A stretch of 64,000 bases of DNA from Pyrus communis (taxonomy: Eukaryota; Streptophyta; Magnoliopsida; Rosales; Rosaceae). The stretch lies in NCBI RefSeq assembly GCF_963583255.1, contig NC_084803.1, positions 9,600,238-9,664,237 of the forward strand. The letters run 5' to 3'. Position numbers and translations under genes: made by a program. Shown here piece by piece: positions 25,856-39,432 of this stretch (position 1 is its first letter; each line of letters opens with the position of its first letter). The notes under the pieces are model-generated. The model did no database searches, was not told the origin of the DNA, and saw only the letters and a program-made list of their open reading frames with translations.

Positions 25856-26837
25856 CTTTCAAGGGACAGGCTTTATAGCTGTATTGCGAATTTTTTTGGG
25901 GTACCCTCTCAAAATCCTTGTCCATAGTTATGTTTGAAAGTGTGGGTGCTTCTCCAAAAACCGTTTTTCTATGAAATACTTGAATTTTCAAGAAAAATTT
26001 CTAACAAACATGTCTCGTCAAAAAACGCTTGTTAAGGAAATGATTTCAATACGAATGAATTAGTCATGAAAAAATACTTATCTTTTTGAAGGAGTTCGAA
26101 TGGTAAATTTACTTAATGTGCAATACACCTTTCTACCTTCAAGTCGGACGAAACTTTTTCACTTCTTCCTTTAACATACGTTGAATGTGAAGAGTTATCA
26201 ATTCCAATATAATCTTAAATACTAGGCCTATATTTACCAATACATAGGCAACAAAAAACTCAAATCTCTCGCTATCGCTTCTCGTCAAAAGTCACATCTC
26301 TAGGCATGATGAGTCATACCAAGAGTTTATGGAACCGATATCTACAAGAAAGGTGGTTGAATGCAAATGTGGTTCACAAACAGGCATGCCTGAGAGCCAC
26401 TAGACTGACCATTCCAGGATGTAACATTGCTTTTTAGGGACCACAACTAAATTCCATATATCACAGGGTCTGCTTTCACCTAGTTTTGTGGCAGGGATTT
26501 AGATGGGAAGGGGAAACACAAAAACCATGAAGATAACAAACCTGAGGCTCATCAGCTTCTTCATGGTCCACAAAAGAGCGTTGCGCTCTAGCATATAATG
26601 GCATCTAAGATTCGTTTTCAACCTCAAATAACCCAATCAAGCACGTCAAGACAACGATAGTTTTTCATTTGAAGAAAAAACAGTTACAAAATTGTAAAAT
26701 TCTTTCCGGTGTACTGAAATAACATGCTCAAATCAAAATCTTATAACGAAGTCGCAGTATTATACGATTGGGACATACCACTGATATCATAACCAAGTAC
26801 CTAAAGAACATCAGGCCGAAATCAAAACTGTTATAAT
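25856..26837. other. intergenic, no feature recognised
   Basis: AT-rich sequence between the tentative small gene and the 3' end of the first RPS12 gene. The part nearest 26837 is the probable 3' UTR of RPS12. No coding region, RNA gene or clear repeat seen. Confidence 0.6.
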
Positions 26838-28582
<1,745 letters not shown>

Positions 28583-29825
28583 TTTTCGGGTCGATTGAAA
28601 TGAAAAGCCCTGATGACATGAGAAAACAAATGATATGTCAGCAAATTAAAAGCTTCAGTGAAACCAATTACCAGACTTGCACGCTCAAATACTGAAATCT
28701 AAACAGGCTTATACCAATAAAAATCTGAAAAATAAATCATAAAAATTCAAACTTGCTGTAAAGTATAGTGTTCAAATGCTCAGACATGAGATGCTAACCT
28801 CGAATTCCCAAAGAAACTTTGTAGATTTCGTGAAAACACAAAGAAACCAAGTTTCAGATTTTACACACGTCCTAAACCCTAACCATTTTAATTTTGGATT
28901 AAAATTCTCATCTGCCACAAGCAACTTCTTAACCGAAATATAATTGCAAAATTTAAATCAGAAGAGAACGGAATTGAACGGAGAGGTAAGCGCTGACCTT
29001 GACGGCGGTTGGGAGGTGAAGATCGAAAACCTGCAGGAGAAGGCAAATGAGGCCGGCGGTGGCGTTTGTAACTCACATGGAATATACATAAACCCTAAAA
29101 CACTCGTACAAAATTACCATGTTATCCTTGTCATTTAGGGTTTTATGTTTAGGGTACAATGGTTGGCCGAAGCCCAAACATACCAGAAAATTGCATGGGA
29201 TGGGCCTTAGGTGTAGTAATGTCGCATGCGCATTTAAATTTTGATCTTTCTCCGCCACTTAAAATGCGGTCCAGTGGTAAGTCTTAAATTCAACTTTACG
29301 GTCCAGCGGTTTCCTTCCATTTGTAACTAAAAGATCTTAAATTCAATAATTTTCTTTCATTTGTAAGTAAGAGATCTTAAATTCGATTTTCGGGAATGGC
29401 TCTGCACAAATTCCTCGTTCGTAAGATTGGTCCATTGGTGACCGATAGACTTTAAATTCCAATAGGCCTTAAGCTCAAAACCTCGAATGCAAATAGTCAG
29501 TTCTCCAGAACCAATGTTTTCCAATTTGGGCATTACGGAGGATACTTTTCTTTTAAAGCATCGCCCATCGAAACAATTCAAAGTCGTCAGGTGATACACA
29601 ACGTGCTACTGAAATAACCGATAGCATGATCAACGAGTAATAAAAACGCAAATCAAATAACAAAACCACACGGAAAATTTCATCATTTAAGAACAGAGGT
29701 AAAAGACCCAAAAAATATCAAATGGTTTGATAATCAGAAGGATAGTTAACTCAATTCCACTTCTACAAGTTTGGGACCTAATGAGCATCAAACCCAAATC
29801 AACACGAGGCAGACTCTTTTCAAAT
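28583..29825. other. RPS12 copy 1 leader/promoter and spacer to copy 2
   Basis: 28583-28608 and about 28998 upward are the probable split 5' UTR of copy 1. Telo-box motifs sit at 29090-29098 (AAACCCTAA) and 29135-29143 (its reverse complement). The remainder to 29825 is AT-rich spacer including the 3' UTR of copy 2. No other gene seen. Confidence 0.6.
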
Positions 29826-31093
<1,268 letters not shown>

Positions 31094-32395
31094 TTTTTGG
31101 GGCCGGTTGAAATTACAAATCCTGGTAACACGAAATTAACAAAAAGGATGTCAGCAAGATAAAACATTTCAGTAAAATATACAATTACCAGACTTGCAAG
31201 CTCCATTACTGAAATCTAAAAAACATATTATATAAAAAAAAAAATACCTGCAAAACAATATAACCCTTCTGTCTAGTGCTAAAATTCTCAGATATTAAGA
31301 TGTTACTTCGAATTTTGGGAAAATTTCAGTTGCTTTCATGATAAACACACAGAAATCAAATTGCCCATCAAATTTTCAGATTTTTCCTTTCAATTTTTGA
31401 TTAAATTGTTGTCAGCGGCCAGACAGAACTTGTATTGGGAAACATAGTTGTCAAATTTAAACAAGGAGAAAATGTGATAGGAAGCAGAGAGAGGTAAACG
31501 CTAACCTTTGAAGATGATTACGGCGAGGTAAAGATCTGAGAGCTGCACTTGCAAGATAATGGGGAGACGACGGCGGGAGGCTTTATATGTTACAACTTAC
31601 ATGAACCCTAAACCCATCACTGTGTAATTACCATACTGCCCTTTTTCTCATTTTTCCTTTTAATTGTGTATTTAAACTTGGCATGACCACTAGTGTTCTA
31701 GTCTATTAGTGTTTATTTTCATCTGTGCGAGATATATTATATTTATTTTTTATGAACGGCGAGTTTAATAAAATATTATCTTTTTAGTAATAAATATTGT
31801 TGTATAAAAATAAATATATTTATTATTAGTTTTTTTTTATCTTCTTATTGAACGATGTTTTAGAATACAAATATGAACTTAGGTACAGGTACATCACCTC
31901 AGCTAATCTGCTTAATTCACATTTGTAATACACGGTAGCTTTTATGTTATGTTCAGATGAGAATCTTGAATTATATTGTTAGTTGAATACTGCAAGTTTT
32001 CATAAGTTGGTCAGATATTGCAAAAAGTGTGTCTACATGTATATGCGACGTAGAGCGAGGATAAACAAACTCGACATCTTGAGCGCAAAGATGATGCACC
32101 TAAATCATTATTACCAAAGATTAGATTTGTTGATTCGATCAGATTTAAATGTGCTGATTAGGAAGAAAAACTTGGTATTGTTGAAATTGCTTGTTACTGC
32201 CTACTAATAGACAAAGTGAAATATGCTACCATTATGTCGACTATTGAATCGAAAGCCACTTTGTATCCTTAACATTTTAAAAAAATTAGTCAATAGAGAG
32301 AATCGATAATTCACTAAGCATGTTACACTGTCGTTGAATCATTTTCACTTGAAAAAATAAGGTTACGAAATTGTATATTTCATCGGGTAATCCTC
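31094..32395. other. RPS12 copy 2 leader/promoter and intergenic DNA
   Basis: The probable 5'-UTR exons of copy 2 occupy about 31094-31121 and 31506 upward, with a telo-box at 31604. Beyond 31700 the DNA is AT-rich with no recognised gene. The 74-codon frame near 31983 has no family resemblance. Confidence 0.6.
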
Positions 32396-32570
32396 AACGT
32401 TCTGCTGAAATAACCGATATCATGCTCAAGGAGTAATTCATGCACTCAGATGATATTTTTTCGGTCTGATAAGATTTTTCGGGGACATAACACTGGAAAC
32501 GTAGTAATTCATGCACTCAAATGAATGTTCAACGTACCTTCACAAAGAGCAACCAACGACCTTTCTTGCC
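32396..32570 (-). pseudogene. decayed third RPS12 fragment
   Basis: Two pieces match the RPS12 loci. 'tgaaataaccgatatcatg' near 32404 matches the 3' flank of copy 2 (near 29610). About 32490-32570 matches copy 1 intron 3 and exon 3: 'gtagtaattcatgcactcaaatga', then a damaged exon still showing the reverse of 'ggcaagaaaggt' and 'gttggttgctc', with a deletion before the donor. The intervening exon 4 is gone and similarity stops at 'cttgcc'. It is a non-functional relic of a third tandem copy. Confidence 0.7.
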
Positions 32571-33097
32571 TGGGAGGAGCTTGGAATGAAGTTAATTATA
32601 GTGTCTCAGTTGCAAAACTTTTAGCAGTCTGTCTACCGCATCAAGTGAACATTCATTTGATTTTGCCCTCTGAATTTTTAATTTTATTTCAAACCTCATA
32701 TACTCTCAATTCATGCCACTATCTCTTGGCTTTAGTTTCCTCATGTGCGTTAATACAAGTTACTGCTCCTAAAATTGTAATAAATTTAACGGCTTGAAAG
32801 ACATTGACACGAATTGAGAGTTTAATGAGACTCGATTAGAACTTACACCAGGATCTTTCCCCTGCTTAGTCCCTCAGCACGGTTGAGATCCGTAGTGCAT
32901 CATGAGCATAAGCAAAAGGGGAATTGAGCATCATCTCATCGGAGAGCAAAGTGAAACGGGGTTCACAACTCGTGGGACATTGTTGAAATGAAATTTAAGA
33001 AGGGCAAAAATAGGAAGGGGTAATAGAATTGAAAAAGTAGAGAAAACAGGTTAAAAAATAAAAGTAAAAAAAGCTCCGACGAATGCTGTATCTATAA

Positions 33098-33623
33098 GGT
33101 CATCTCCAACCAAAGGATCCAGAAAGCTAGAGGGCTGAAAATAGCCCGAAAATCGTCTCCAACTGAGGGATAGGCCAAAGGGCTCGTGGATCTCACGGAA
33201 TTTGAAGGGGCCAAAGGGCTGGCTAGCTGACTAGTCGTTGTATTCAATTTTTTTTTTTTTTTTGGTTTTTTGGGCCAATTTGTTTTTTTAATTCTATTTT
33301 TTTTTTCTTCCTATAAATACTTAAATCATTCATTAAATTTAAGTTCTAATTTTTTTGGTTTTTTGGGTCAGTTACCATTTTAGTTTTTAAATATAAGTCG
33401 TAGTTTTTAAATTTAAGTTATTGTTGGATTTAAATTTAAATAATAAATTATGTTTGACCCTATTGCCTTTTGGCCCTTGGTTAGAGACGATTTTTTGTGA
33501 CATGGCTAAAACGAGTCATATGACCTCAATTGGAGACAGAGACAAATATAACCATGTATTGTTTATTAAAATATTAATATTTTAGAGGACTAGAGGGCTA
33601 AACAAGCCCTCTTGGAGATGGCC
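33098..33623. mobile_element. Harbinger-like MITE 1 (TAA duplication)
   Basis: The ends GGTCATCTCCAACC and TTGGAGATGGCC form terminal inverted repeats, flanked by TAA on both sides (33095-33097, 33624-33626), the PIF/Harbinger target length and sequence. About 526 bp, T-rich, non-coding. The paralogous site in segment B (38041-38043) is an unoccupied TAA. Confidence 0.8.
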
Positions 33624-33626
33624 TAA

Positions 33627-34579
33627 GAGCAGTTCCATCGTGGGCAATAGCCCGGTGGACTGGCTCTCAAACAAGGCGAGAAAGCCTGAGTAACTTAGTC
33701 CAGCGTGTGCTGGCGATGGAGCCTGAGCGGGCCCAAGGGAGAGGCCTCGCAGGAGTTGCTAAACCGAGAGCCCGAAGGGCATGTGACATAAGGTTGACAT
33801 CTGGGCGACATTAGCCACATGGTGGACAGGCCTGGACAGCTCTTCGCAGAGGTCGATCTCGATGCCAATATTCCGGAGACATAGGGCGAGCTTCTCGCCG
33901 ATGCCGGTGACTCCACCACACCACCAGGCCTTCCCATTTCTTTATTTTCTCTCATTTTCTTCCCAAAAAATAAACAATACAATTCTCTTCAAGTTCACAG
34001 AGGGGAGAGAGAGATGGTGCGGATAATTCCCATGGCGTCTTCAATCAGACCCTTGCTATCCACGCTGAGGTTCGCCGAAGCTTCTCACCTGGGCTTTTCC
34101 TTCGCTTCCTTCACTCCTTCCCGGCGACTCGCTTGCTTCCAACTCGGCTTCAATGGTGGTTTACACCGTGATAGTCCGATGACGCATGCAACGATATAGC
34201 TAGGATCCTTTAGTCCTATAAATTAAGGTTTCATGGTTTTGGAGTTTGATTTGTTTAATTTTCGAAGAGGAAAGTGGGTGAGAGCTCTCGGAAAGGGAAA
34301 ACAATGAGGAAGAGGGGAGTGAGAGAGTGGGAAGGAAGAAGAAAACAAAAATGGTAGAAGTTTCGGGAAGAGATTGGAAAAGATAAATTAATAATGTAAT
34401 ATTAATTTATACAAATTAAATAATATAATATTAATTATAAATAAAAAAAAATACTAATATTTTATTACCTATTGTCAGATCTATTGAAGTGCAACGGTGG
34501 ATATGCAAAAGACGGTTACTGTTCATTAATGGCAGTTGACTAGATAGCATAGTGTGGAGGCTCCACGCTGGAACTACTC
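33627..34579. mobile_element. Harbinger-like element 2 (TAA duplication) with gene-like interior
   Basis: The ends GAGCAGTTCCA and TGGAACTACTC are inverted repeats with one mismatch, flanked by TAA (33624-33626, 34580-34582). The 953-bp element directly abuts MITE 1, sharing one TAA. Its interior is unusually GC-rich between about 33640 and 34200. It includes a frame at 34014-34199 whose product (MVRIIPMASSIRPLLSTLRF...) resembles an organelle-targeting N-terminus, possibly a captured gene piece. No transposase is present. Confidence 0.75.
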
Positions 34580-34650
34580 TAAGAACCCCCTGACGATGAA
34601 TTCCCAGTTCATGATGGATTACACTCATCTCGCCTAAACGACGTTAAAAC

Positions 34651-35573
34651 CAATGTTCTAAAAATCGGCCTAGATGGCCGCCTAGGCGCTAGGCAAAAGA
34701 GTGCCGTCGCGATTTGGACCAAATCGTCCGGCCAAATCAGGTAAGAGTTAGGCGCCCGCCCAGACGCTCTCTTGGCGGTCTAGGCGGCCTAGGCAGTAGG
34801 CAAGGCGATTGCTTTTTTTTTTTTTTCAGCATACTAGCTCTCTGGTCTTCGGTTGCTGTCGGCGCATCGCATCTTTCGTTTTCACTAGCTATCGTATTTT
34901 TAGTAGAAAATAGAAGATCTGAAAAGAAGGAGTATGGGGAGAGAGATAACATTTAGATTGCAAGCCTCAAATACATCGAATGAGGAGGTAATTCACAGAG
35001 CAAATGCAAAATAGAAGATGAAGTGAGAGAGGAGGAAGAGGAAACAGCTGAAAACCCCCCACATTATTGCCTTCCGCTTACCAATGCGTCTAACCTGCAC
35101 ACAGCACTACACTCTTATCATTAAATTTTCTTTTAATTTTTTTACACTATTTTATGTCTATAGGATTGAGACTTTGAATGATGTGAGGGGGTTGTGGAAG
35201 AGGGGTCACCACGTGGTTTAAGAAAAACTTTAAATACAAATTTCATTCTATTATTTTATTCTTAAAAATTAGATTGTTTTGTTTTGGAAATCCCAATTGG
35301 AGAGGGAGAATTTTTGAGACTTACGAAAGTTTCTCTCTTTTTAAGACCACAGTCATCACACCAAACTACGTACTTAATACACTAACATCACATATACTAT
35401 TTGTTTTAAATAAGATATTTTTCATGTTTATTTTTCTAATATACAATTAATTTATAATAAATTTACGTAAATTCATCTAGACCGTCTAGACGTCGACTTA
35501 AGCTCTGCCTAACCGTCTAAGCATTAGAGGTCAATCTACCGTCCGATCAGCGCCTAGAGTTTTTTAAAATTTA
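34651..35573. mobile_element. non-autonomous element with 8-bp duplication GTTAAAAC
   Basis: GTTAAAAC occurs at 34643-34650 and 35574-35581. The unoccupied site is present once in segment B at 38152-38159, so the borders are exact. The ends caatgttctaaaaatcggcc and the reverse complement of the right end (taaattttaaaaaactctag) are imperfect inverted repeats. The subterminal parts are full of 'cgcctaggcg'-like words. 923 bp; the 8-bp duplication suggests the hAT superfamily. No transposase. Confidence 0.8.
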
Positions 35574-35959
35574 GTTAAAACAAACCATTTTATTTTTAGC
35601 TTTCCACCCCTTCCTCTAAAAAAAAAAATCCCATCTTTCTTTTCCATCAAAACCCTCGTTTTTCCGCCCCCCAAACCCCCAATTTTCCTGAGAAAATCCC
35701 CCTCCCCGGCCACCCATCTTGTTGCCCCACCCCCCCCCCCCCCCGTCCCGACGCCGATCCGTCATTCTCAATCCGAAAACGAGAAGAGAATTCCAGAGTT
35801 GTTGATTCTTGAGGTGAGTTATCGTACCTTTGATTTCTCGTATTGATCTCTAGGTTTTGGGTGATTGGATACATGGGTTTTGATAAAGTATGAATTTTGA
35901 GATGTTTGTTGTTCTTGTTTCCTGATATGGGTTGTGTATTTCTTGATCTTGCAGATTTT

Positions 35960-36106
35960 ATGGTTTTTGCTCTTTTGGGTCTCGTTATTTGCTTCGATTT
36001 GTGTTGTTATTGCCCGAATAATCCAAGATCACGATGCATCCCAAACTTCAAAATTTCCAAATCTTCCTGCAATCTCCCGATCTCCAAATCCCAACCCAAA
36101 CCCTAA
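35960..36106 (+). promoter_or_regulatory. upstream ORF overlapping the RTF2 start
   Basis: After removal of the leader intron (35814-35954) the first ATG of the RTF2 transcript is at 35960. It opens a 48-codon frame ([16 protein letters not shown]...) that is out of frame with RTF2 and ends at 36106, 70 nt past the RTF2 ATG. Such an overlapping uORF would be expected to lower RTF2 translation. It derives from the duplicated CAF1 leader. Confidence 0.55.
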
Positions 36107-37179
36107 CCCTATCCCCAATTCAGACCCCAACTCTCCGCCACCTCAAGCTCTCAATTTTCTCCCGTGTCCTACCGTCGCTTTACTTCACCCTCAATGGTAA
36201 GCCCCTAAACGACTCCACTCCGCTTTTCGATTCCCAAATTACCCCTCTTTCTACTCTGATTTTACGGATTAGAGCTCTTGGAGGTGGCGGCGATGGCGGC
36301 GCGACGGGAGCGGAGTCTCGCGACTGCTATCTCAAGATGTACGCGGAGAAGAAGCCCGATAAGGTTGACCCGAACGAGCAGAGGCTTTCGAAGTGGCTCA
36401 ATTGTGCGCTGTCGAACGAACCATTGAAGGAGCCGTGCGTAATGGATTTTCTGGGGAACGTGTTTAACAAGGAGGCTCTTGTGGAGGCGTTGTTGGGGAA
36501 GAAGGTGCCCAAGGCGTTTGGGCATATAAAGGGGTTGAAGGACATGATCAGTATTCATCTTACCCCAATTACTGGGGCCGAATTCAATCGCCAATCCGTT
36601 GCTGGGCCGCGGTTTCAGTGCCCCATTACAGGGGTCGAGTTCAACGGTAAGTGTAAGTTTGTGGGATTAAGAACTTGTGGGCATGTGTTGAGTTCAAAGG
36701 CTTTGAAGGAGATAAAGTCGTCGACTTGCCTTGTTTGCCATGTGGGATTTTCAGAGGCGGATAAGATTGTGATTAATGGGAATGAAGAGGAAGTTGTGGA
36801 GTTGAGGGAGAGGATGGAGGCTGAGAAGGCGAAAGGGAGAGTGAAGAAGGTGAAGAAGACGAAAAATGGGAATGCTGGTGTGAATGGCGAAGAGGAGGGT
36901 GTGGGTTTGGAGGCCTCACGGTTGAGTGGTACCAAGCATGGTATTGATGCTAGGGCTGTGGAGAAGGTTTCAGCAAAGGTAGAGGTAAATGGGAAGGTTG
37001 TGAATGTTGGAGCTGATGTGAAGGGTGCAAGTAATGGTGGGGCAAAGAGGTTCAAGGCGGTGGATATAGCCCCTGCTAATGCTACTAAGGAAGTGTATGC
37101 GTCCATCTTCACGTCGTCAAGGAAGAAGGATTTCAAGGAAACATTTTCTTGCAGATCTCTCCCACTTGGTAGAAACTGA
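36034..37179 (+). CDS. RTF2: replication termination factor 2 homologue (RTF2)
   Basis: A single coding exon, 381 aa. Residues 7-82 form the plant-type ubiquitin-like N-terminal extension (FQIFLQSPDL...), followed by a GGGGDGG linker. The Rtf2 region from about 95 onward shows two degenerate RING/U-box-like halves: LSNEPLKEPCVMDFLGNVFN, and FQCPITGVEFNGK with RTCGHVLSSKAL and CLVCHVGF, keeping Cys/His zinc-ligand candidates. A Lys-rich linker leads to the conserved tail FKETFSCRSLPLGRN. Family members act in the nucleus: in fission yeast at replication-fork barriers, in Arabidopsis in pre-mRNA splicing. The leader contains a 141-bp intron (35814-35954) shared with CAF1 downstream, and an overlapping uORF. 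Start chosen from the family N-terminus. Confidence 0.93.
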   Translation: MHPKLQNFQIFLQSPDLQIPTQTLTLSPIQTPTLRHLKLSIFSRVLPSLYFTLNGKPLNDSTPLFDSQITPLSTLILRIRALGGGGDGGATGAESRDCYLKMYAEKKPDKVDPNEQRLSKWLNCALSNEPLKEPCVMDFLGNVFNKEALVEALLGKKVPKAFGHIKGLKDMISIHLTPITGAEFNRQSVAGPRFQCPITGVEFNGKCKFVGLRTCGHVLSSKALKEIKSSTCLVCHVGFSEADKIVINGNEEEVVELRERMEAEKAKGRVKKVKKTKNGNAGVNGEEEGVGLEASRLSGTKHGIDARAVEKVSAKVEVNGKVVNVGADVKGASNGGAKRFKAVDIAPANATKEVYASIFTSSRKKDFKETFSCRSLPLGRN

Positions 37180-38607
37180 TTGATGGTAAGGTCTAAGAGA
37201 AAGTAATACCGTCTTACTTGTAATGTGGGCAAACATATCATTCATTGCTCTGTTGTAATTGAAGTTCATCTTTAATAGGACACTTTGACTTGTTATGTAC
37301 TCTCTTTCGATATCTAGTCGCTTGTTTAGCAAACTATTCCTTGGTGTACAATAATGTTTGTGAAGATGGTGATTTCGACGTTGCTACTTCAACTAAACAA
37401 GCTTTACTTTGCAGCAATATCACTAGTAGGCAGAATCAGAAATTTGGTAATGGTTCAAAAACTTTACAGTTACTGAACATCAAGGTCCATACTTCACATT
37501 GAACTCCTTTCGGGACCTTTGTTCTTATATTGGTATGATCTTGCTACGCTTTTCGGGACCTTTATTTCCACCACACCATTTTGCACCCTTGCTACCGCAT
37601 TAAGTGAACATTCATTTGATTTTGCCCTCTGAAATTTTAATTTTATTTCAAACCTCATATACTCTCAATCCGTGCCACTATCACTTGGCCTGAGTTTCCT
37701 CGTGTACGTTGATACAAGTTACTACTCCTAAAATTGTAATAAATTTAACGGCTTGAAAGAAATTGACACGAATTGAGAGTTTAATGAGACTCGAGTGGAA
37801 CCTACACCACGATCTTCCCCCTCCTTGGTCCTTCAGCACGGTTGACTTGAGATCCATAGTGCATCATGAGCACAAGCAAAGGGGCGATTGAGCATCTCAT
37901 CAGAGAGCAAAGTGAAACGAGGTCCGAGAAATGAAATTTAAAGAAGGGCAAAAATAGCGAAGGGGTAGAAATGAAAAAGTAGAGGAGAAAACAGGTTAAA
38001 AAATAAAAAGCAAAAAAAGCTCCGAGAAATGTTGCATCTATAAGAACCCACCTCATGATGGATTCCCAGTTCACTGTCACCAACCTCACTAGCTATTCCT
38101 TGCTGTTACAATGCAAGCAAGGAAGGCTTGCACTCATCTCGCCTAAACGACGTTAAAACAAACCATTTTATTTTTAGCTTTCCATCCCCTTCCTCTATAA
38201 AAAAATCCCATCTTTCTTTCCATCAAAACCCTCGTTTCTCCGCCCCCCAAACCCCCAATTTTCCCGAGAAAATCATCGATTTCTCGGAGAAAATCCCCCT
38301 CCCCCGGCCCCCCATCTTGTTGCCCGCCCGTCCCGACGCCGAGCCGTCATTCTCAATCCGAAAACGAGAAGAGAACTCCAGAGTTGCTGATTCTTGAGGT
38401 GAGTTATCGTACCTTTGAATTCTCGTATTGATTTCTAGGTTTTGGATGATTGGATACATGGGTTTTAATAAAGTATGAATTTTGAGATGTGGGTTGTTCT
38501 TGTTTCTTGATATGGGTTGTGGGTTTCTTGGTTTTGCAGATTTTATGGTTTTAGCTCTTTTGGGCCTCGTTATTTGCTTCAATTTGTGTTGTTATTGCCC
38601 GAAGAAA
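37180..38607 (+). promoter_or_regulatory. segment B: CAF1 promoter, leader and 141-bp leader intron
   Basis: 37180-37591 is the RTF2 3' flank. 37592-38603 is the uninterrupted partner of segment A. A TATA box (ctctataaaaaaat, about 38194) precedes a C-rich leader. The leader intron is 38399-38539 (GAG|GTGAGT ... TTTTGCAG). The first ATG after splicing is 38545, in frame with CAF1. In segment A the TATA word has become ctctaaaaaaaaaaat. Confidence 0.75.
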
Positions 38608-39432
38608 ATGTCTACTTTTCCAAAAAGCGATTCGATTCACATTAGGGAAGTTTGGAGCGATAATCTTGAGGAGGAGTTTAAATTGATTCGCAATATTGTA
38701 GAGGAATACCGATATGTAGCGATGGACACAGAGTTTCCCGGTATCGTTTTGAGGCCTGTAGGGACTTTCAAGGACAGTTATGATTATCACTATCAAACCC
38801 TTAAGGCCAATGTGGACCTCTTGAAGTTGATACAGTTGGGTCTCACATTTTCTGATGAGAAAGGGAACCTTCCGACCTGTGGAACCGACAAGCACTGTGT
38901 GTGGCAATTCAATTTCCGTGACTTCAACCCCAATGAGGATGTGTATGCCACTGACTCAATAGAATTACTGTCCCAGAGCGGTATGGATTTCGTGAAGAAC
39001 AATGAGAAGGGTGTTGATGCTAGTAAGTTCACCGAGCTACTAATGGCATCCGGAGTTGTGCTTTCTGATAATGTGGTTTGGGTGACGTTCCACAGTGGGT
39101 ATGATTTTGGGTACTTGCTCAAGCTGCTTAAAGGCCAAAGCCTCCCGAACACACAGGTGGGGTTCTTTAAAATGATCAAGGTGTATTTTCCTACAGTTTA
39201 TGATATCAAGCATCTGATGAGGTTCTGCAACAGCCTTCATGGTGGGTTGAACAAACTCGCGGAGCTGTTAGATGTTGAGAGAATTGGTATCTCCCACCAA
39301 GCTGGTTCGGATAGTTTGCTCACTTGCAGTACATTCATGAAACTGAAAGAGACTTTCTTTGATGGTTCTATTGACAAATATGCTGGTGTTTTATATGGTC
39401 TTGGTGTTGAGAATGGACCTATTTCTCCTTGA
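38608..39432 (+). CDS. CAF1: CCR4-associated factor 1 (CAF1/POP2) poly(A) ribonuclease
   Basis: A single coding exon, 274 aa from the family start [16 protein letters not shown]. It is the DEDD-type 3'-exonuclease subunit of the CCR4-NOT complex, shortening mRNA poly(A) tails in cytoplasm and P-bodies. All catalytic residues are present: D40 and E42 in MDTEFPG, D166 in [10 protein letters not shown], and H230 and D235 in [11 protein letters not shown]. The length is normal for plant CAF1 proteins. The leader has an in-frame upstream ATG at 38545 that would add 21 mostly hydrophobic, Cys-rich residues ([16 protein letters not shown]...). I annotate the shorter form because it matches the family, but the longer one would be the first AUG on the spliced mRNA. 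It lies downstream of RTF2, same strand. Confidence 0.95.
   Translation: MSTFPKSDSIHIREVWSDNLEEEFKLIRNIVEEYRYVAMDTEFPGIVLRPVGTFKDSYDYHYQTLKANVDLLKLIQLGLTFSDEKGNLPTCGTDKHCVWQFNFRDFNPNEDVYATDSIELLSQSGMDFVKNNEKGVDASKFTELLMASGVVLSDNVVWVTFHSGYDFGYLLKLLKGQSLPNTQVGFFKMIKVYFPTVYDIKHLMRFCNSLHGGLNKLAELLDVERIGISHQAGSDSLLTCSTFMKLKETFFDGSIDKYAGVLYGLGVENGPISP

Larger units (their letters stand above)
32633..36018 (+). repeat. segment A: CAF1-type upstream region duplicated in front of RTF2
   Basis: Three blocks (32633-33097, 34580-34650 and 35574-36018) align in order with the contiguous segment B (37592-38603) upstream of CAF1. Shared words include 'gtgaacattcatttgatttt', 'cgcctaaacgacgttaaaac' and the whole 5'-UTR exon/intron unit. 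Identity by eye is around 90% or more in the last block. Segment A is interrupted by three transposons that segment B lacks. It supplies the leader and presumably the promoter of RTF2. Confidence 0.9.

Noticed and set aside
36615..37241. 208-codon minus-strand frame opposite RTF2
   Set aside because: Antisense shadow of a well-supported RTF2 coding exon.
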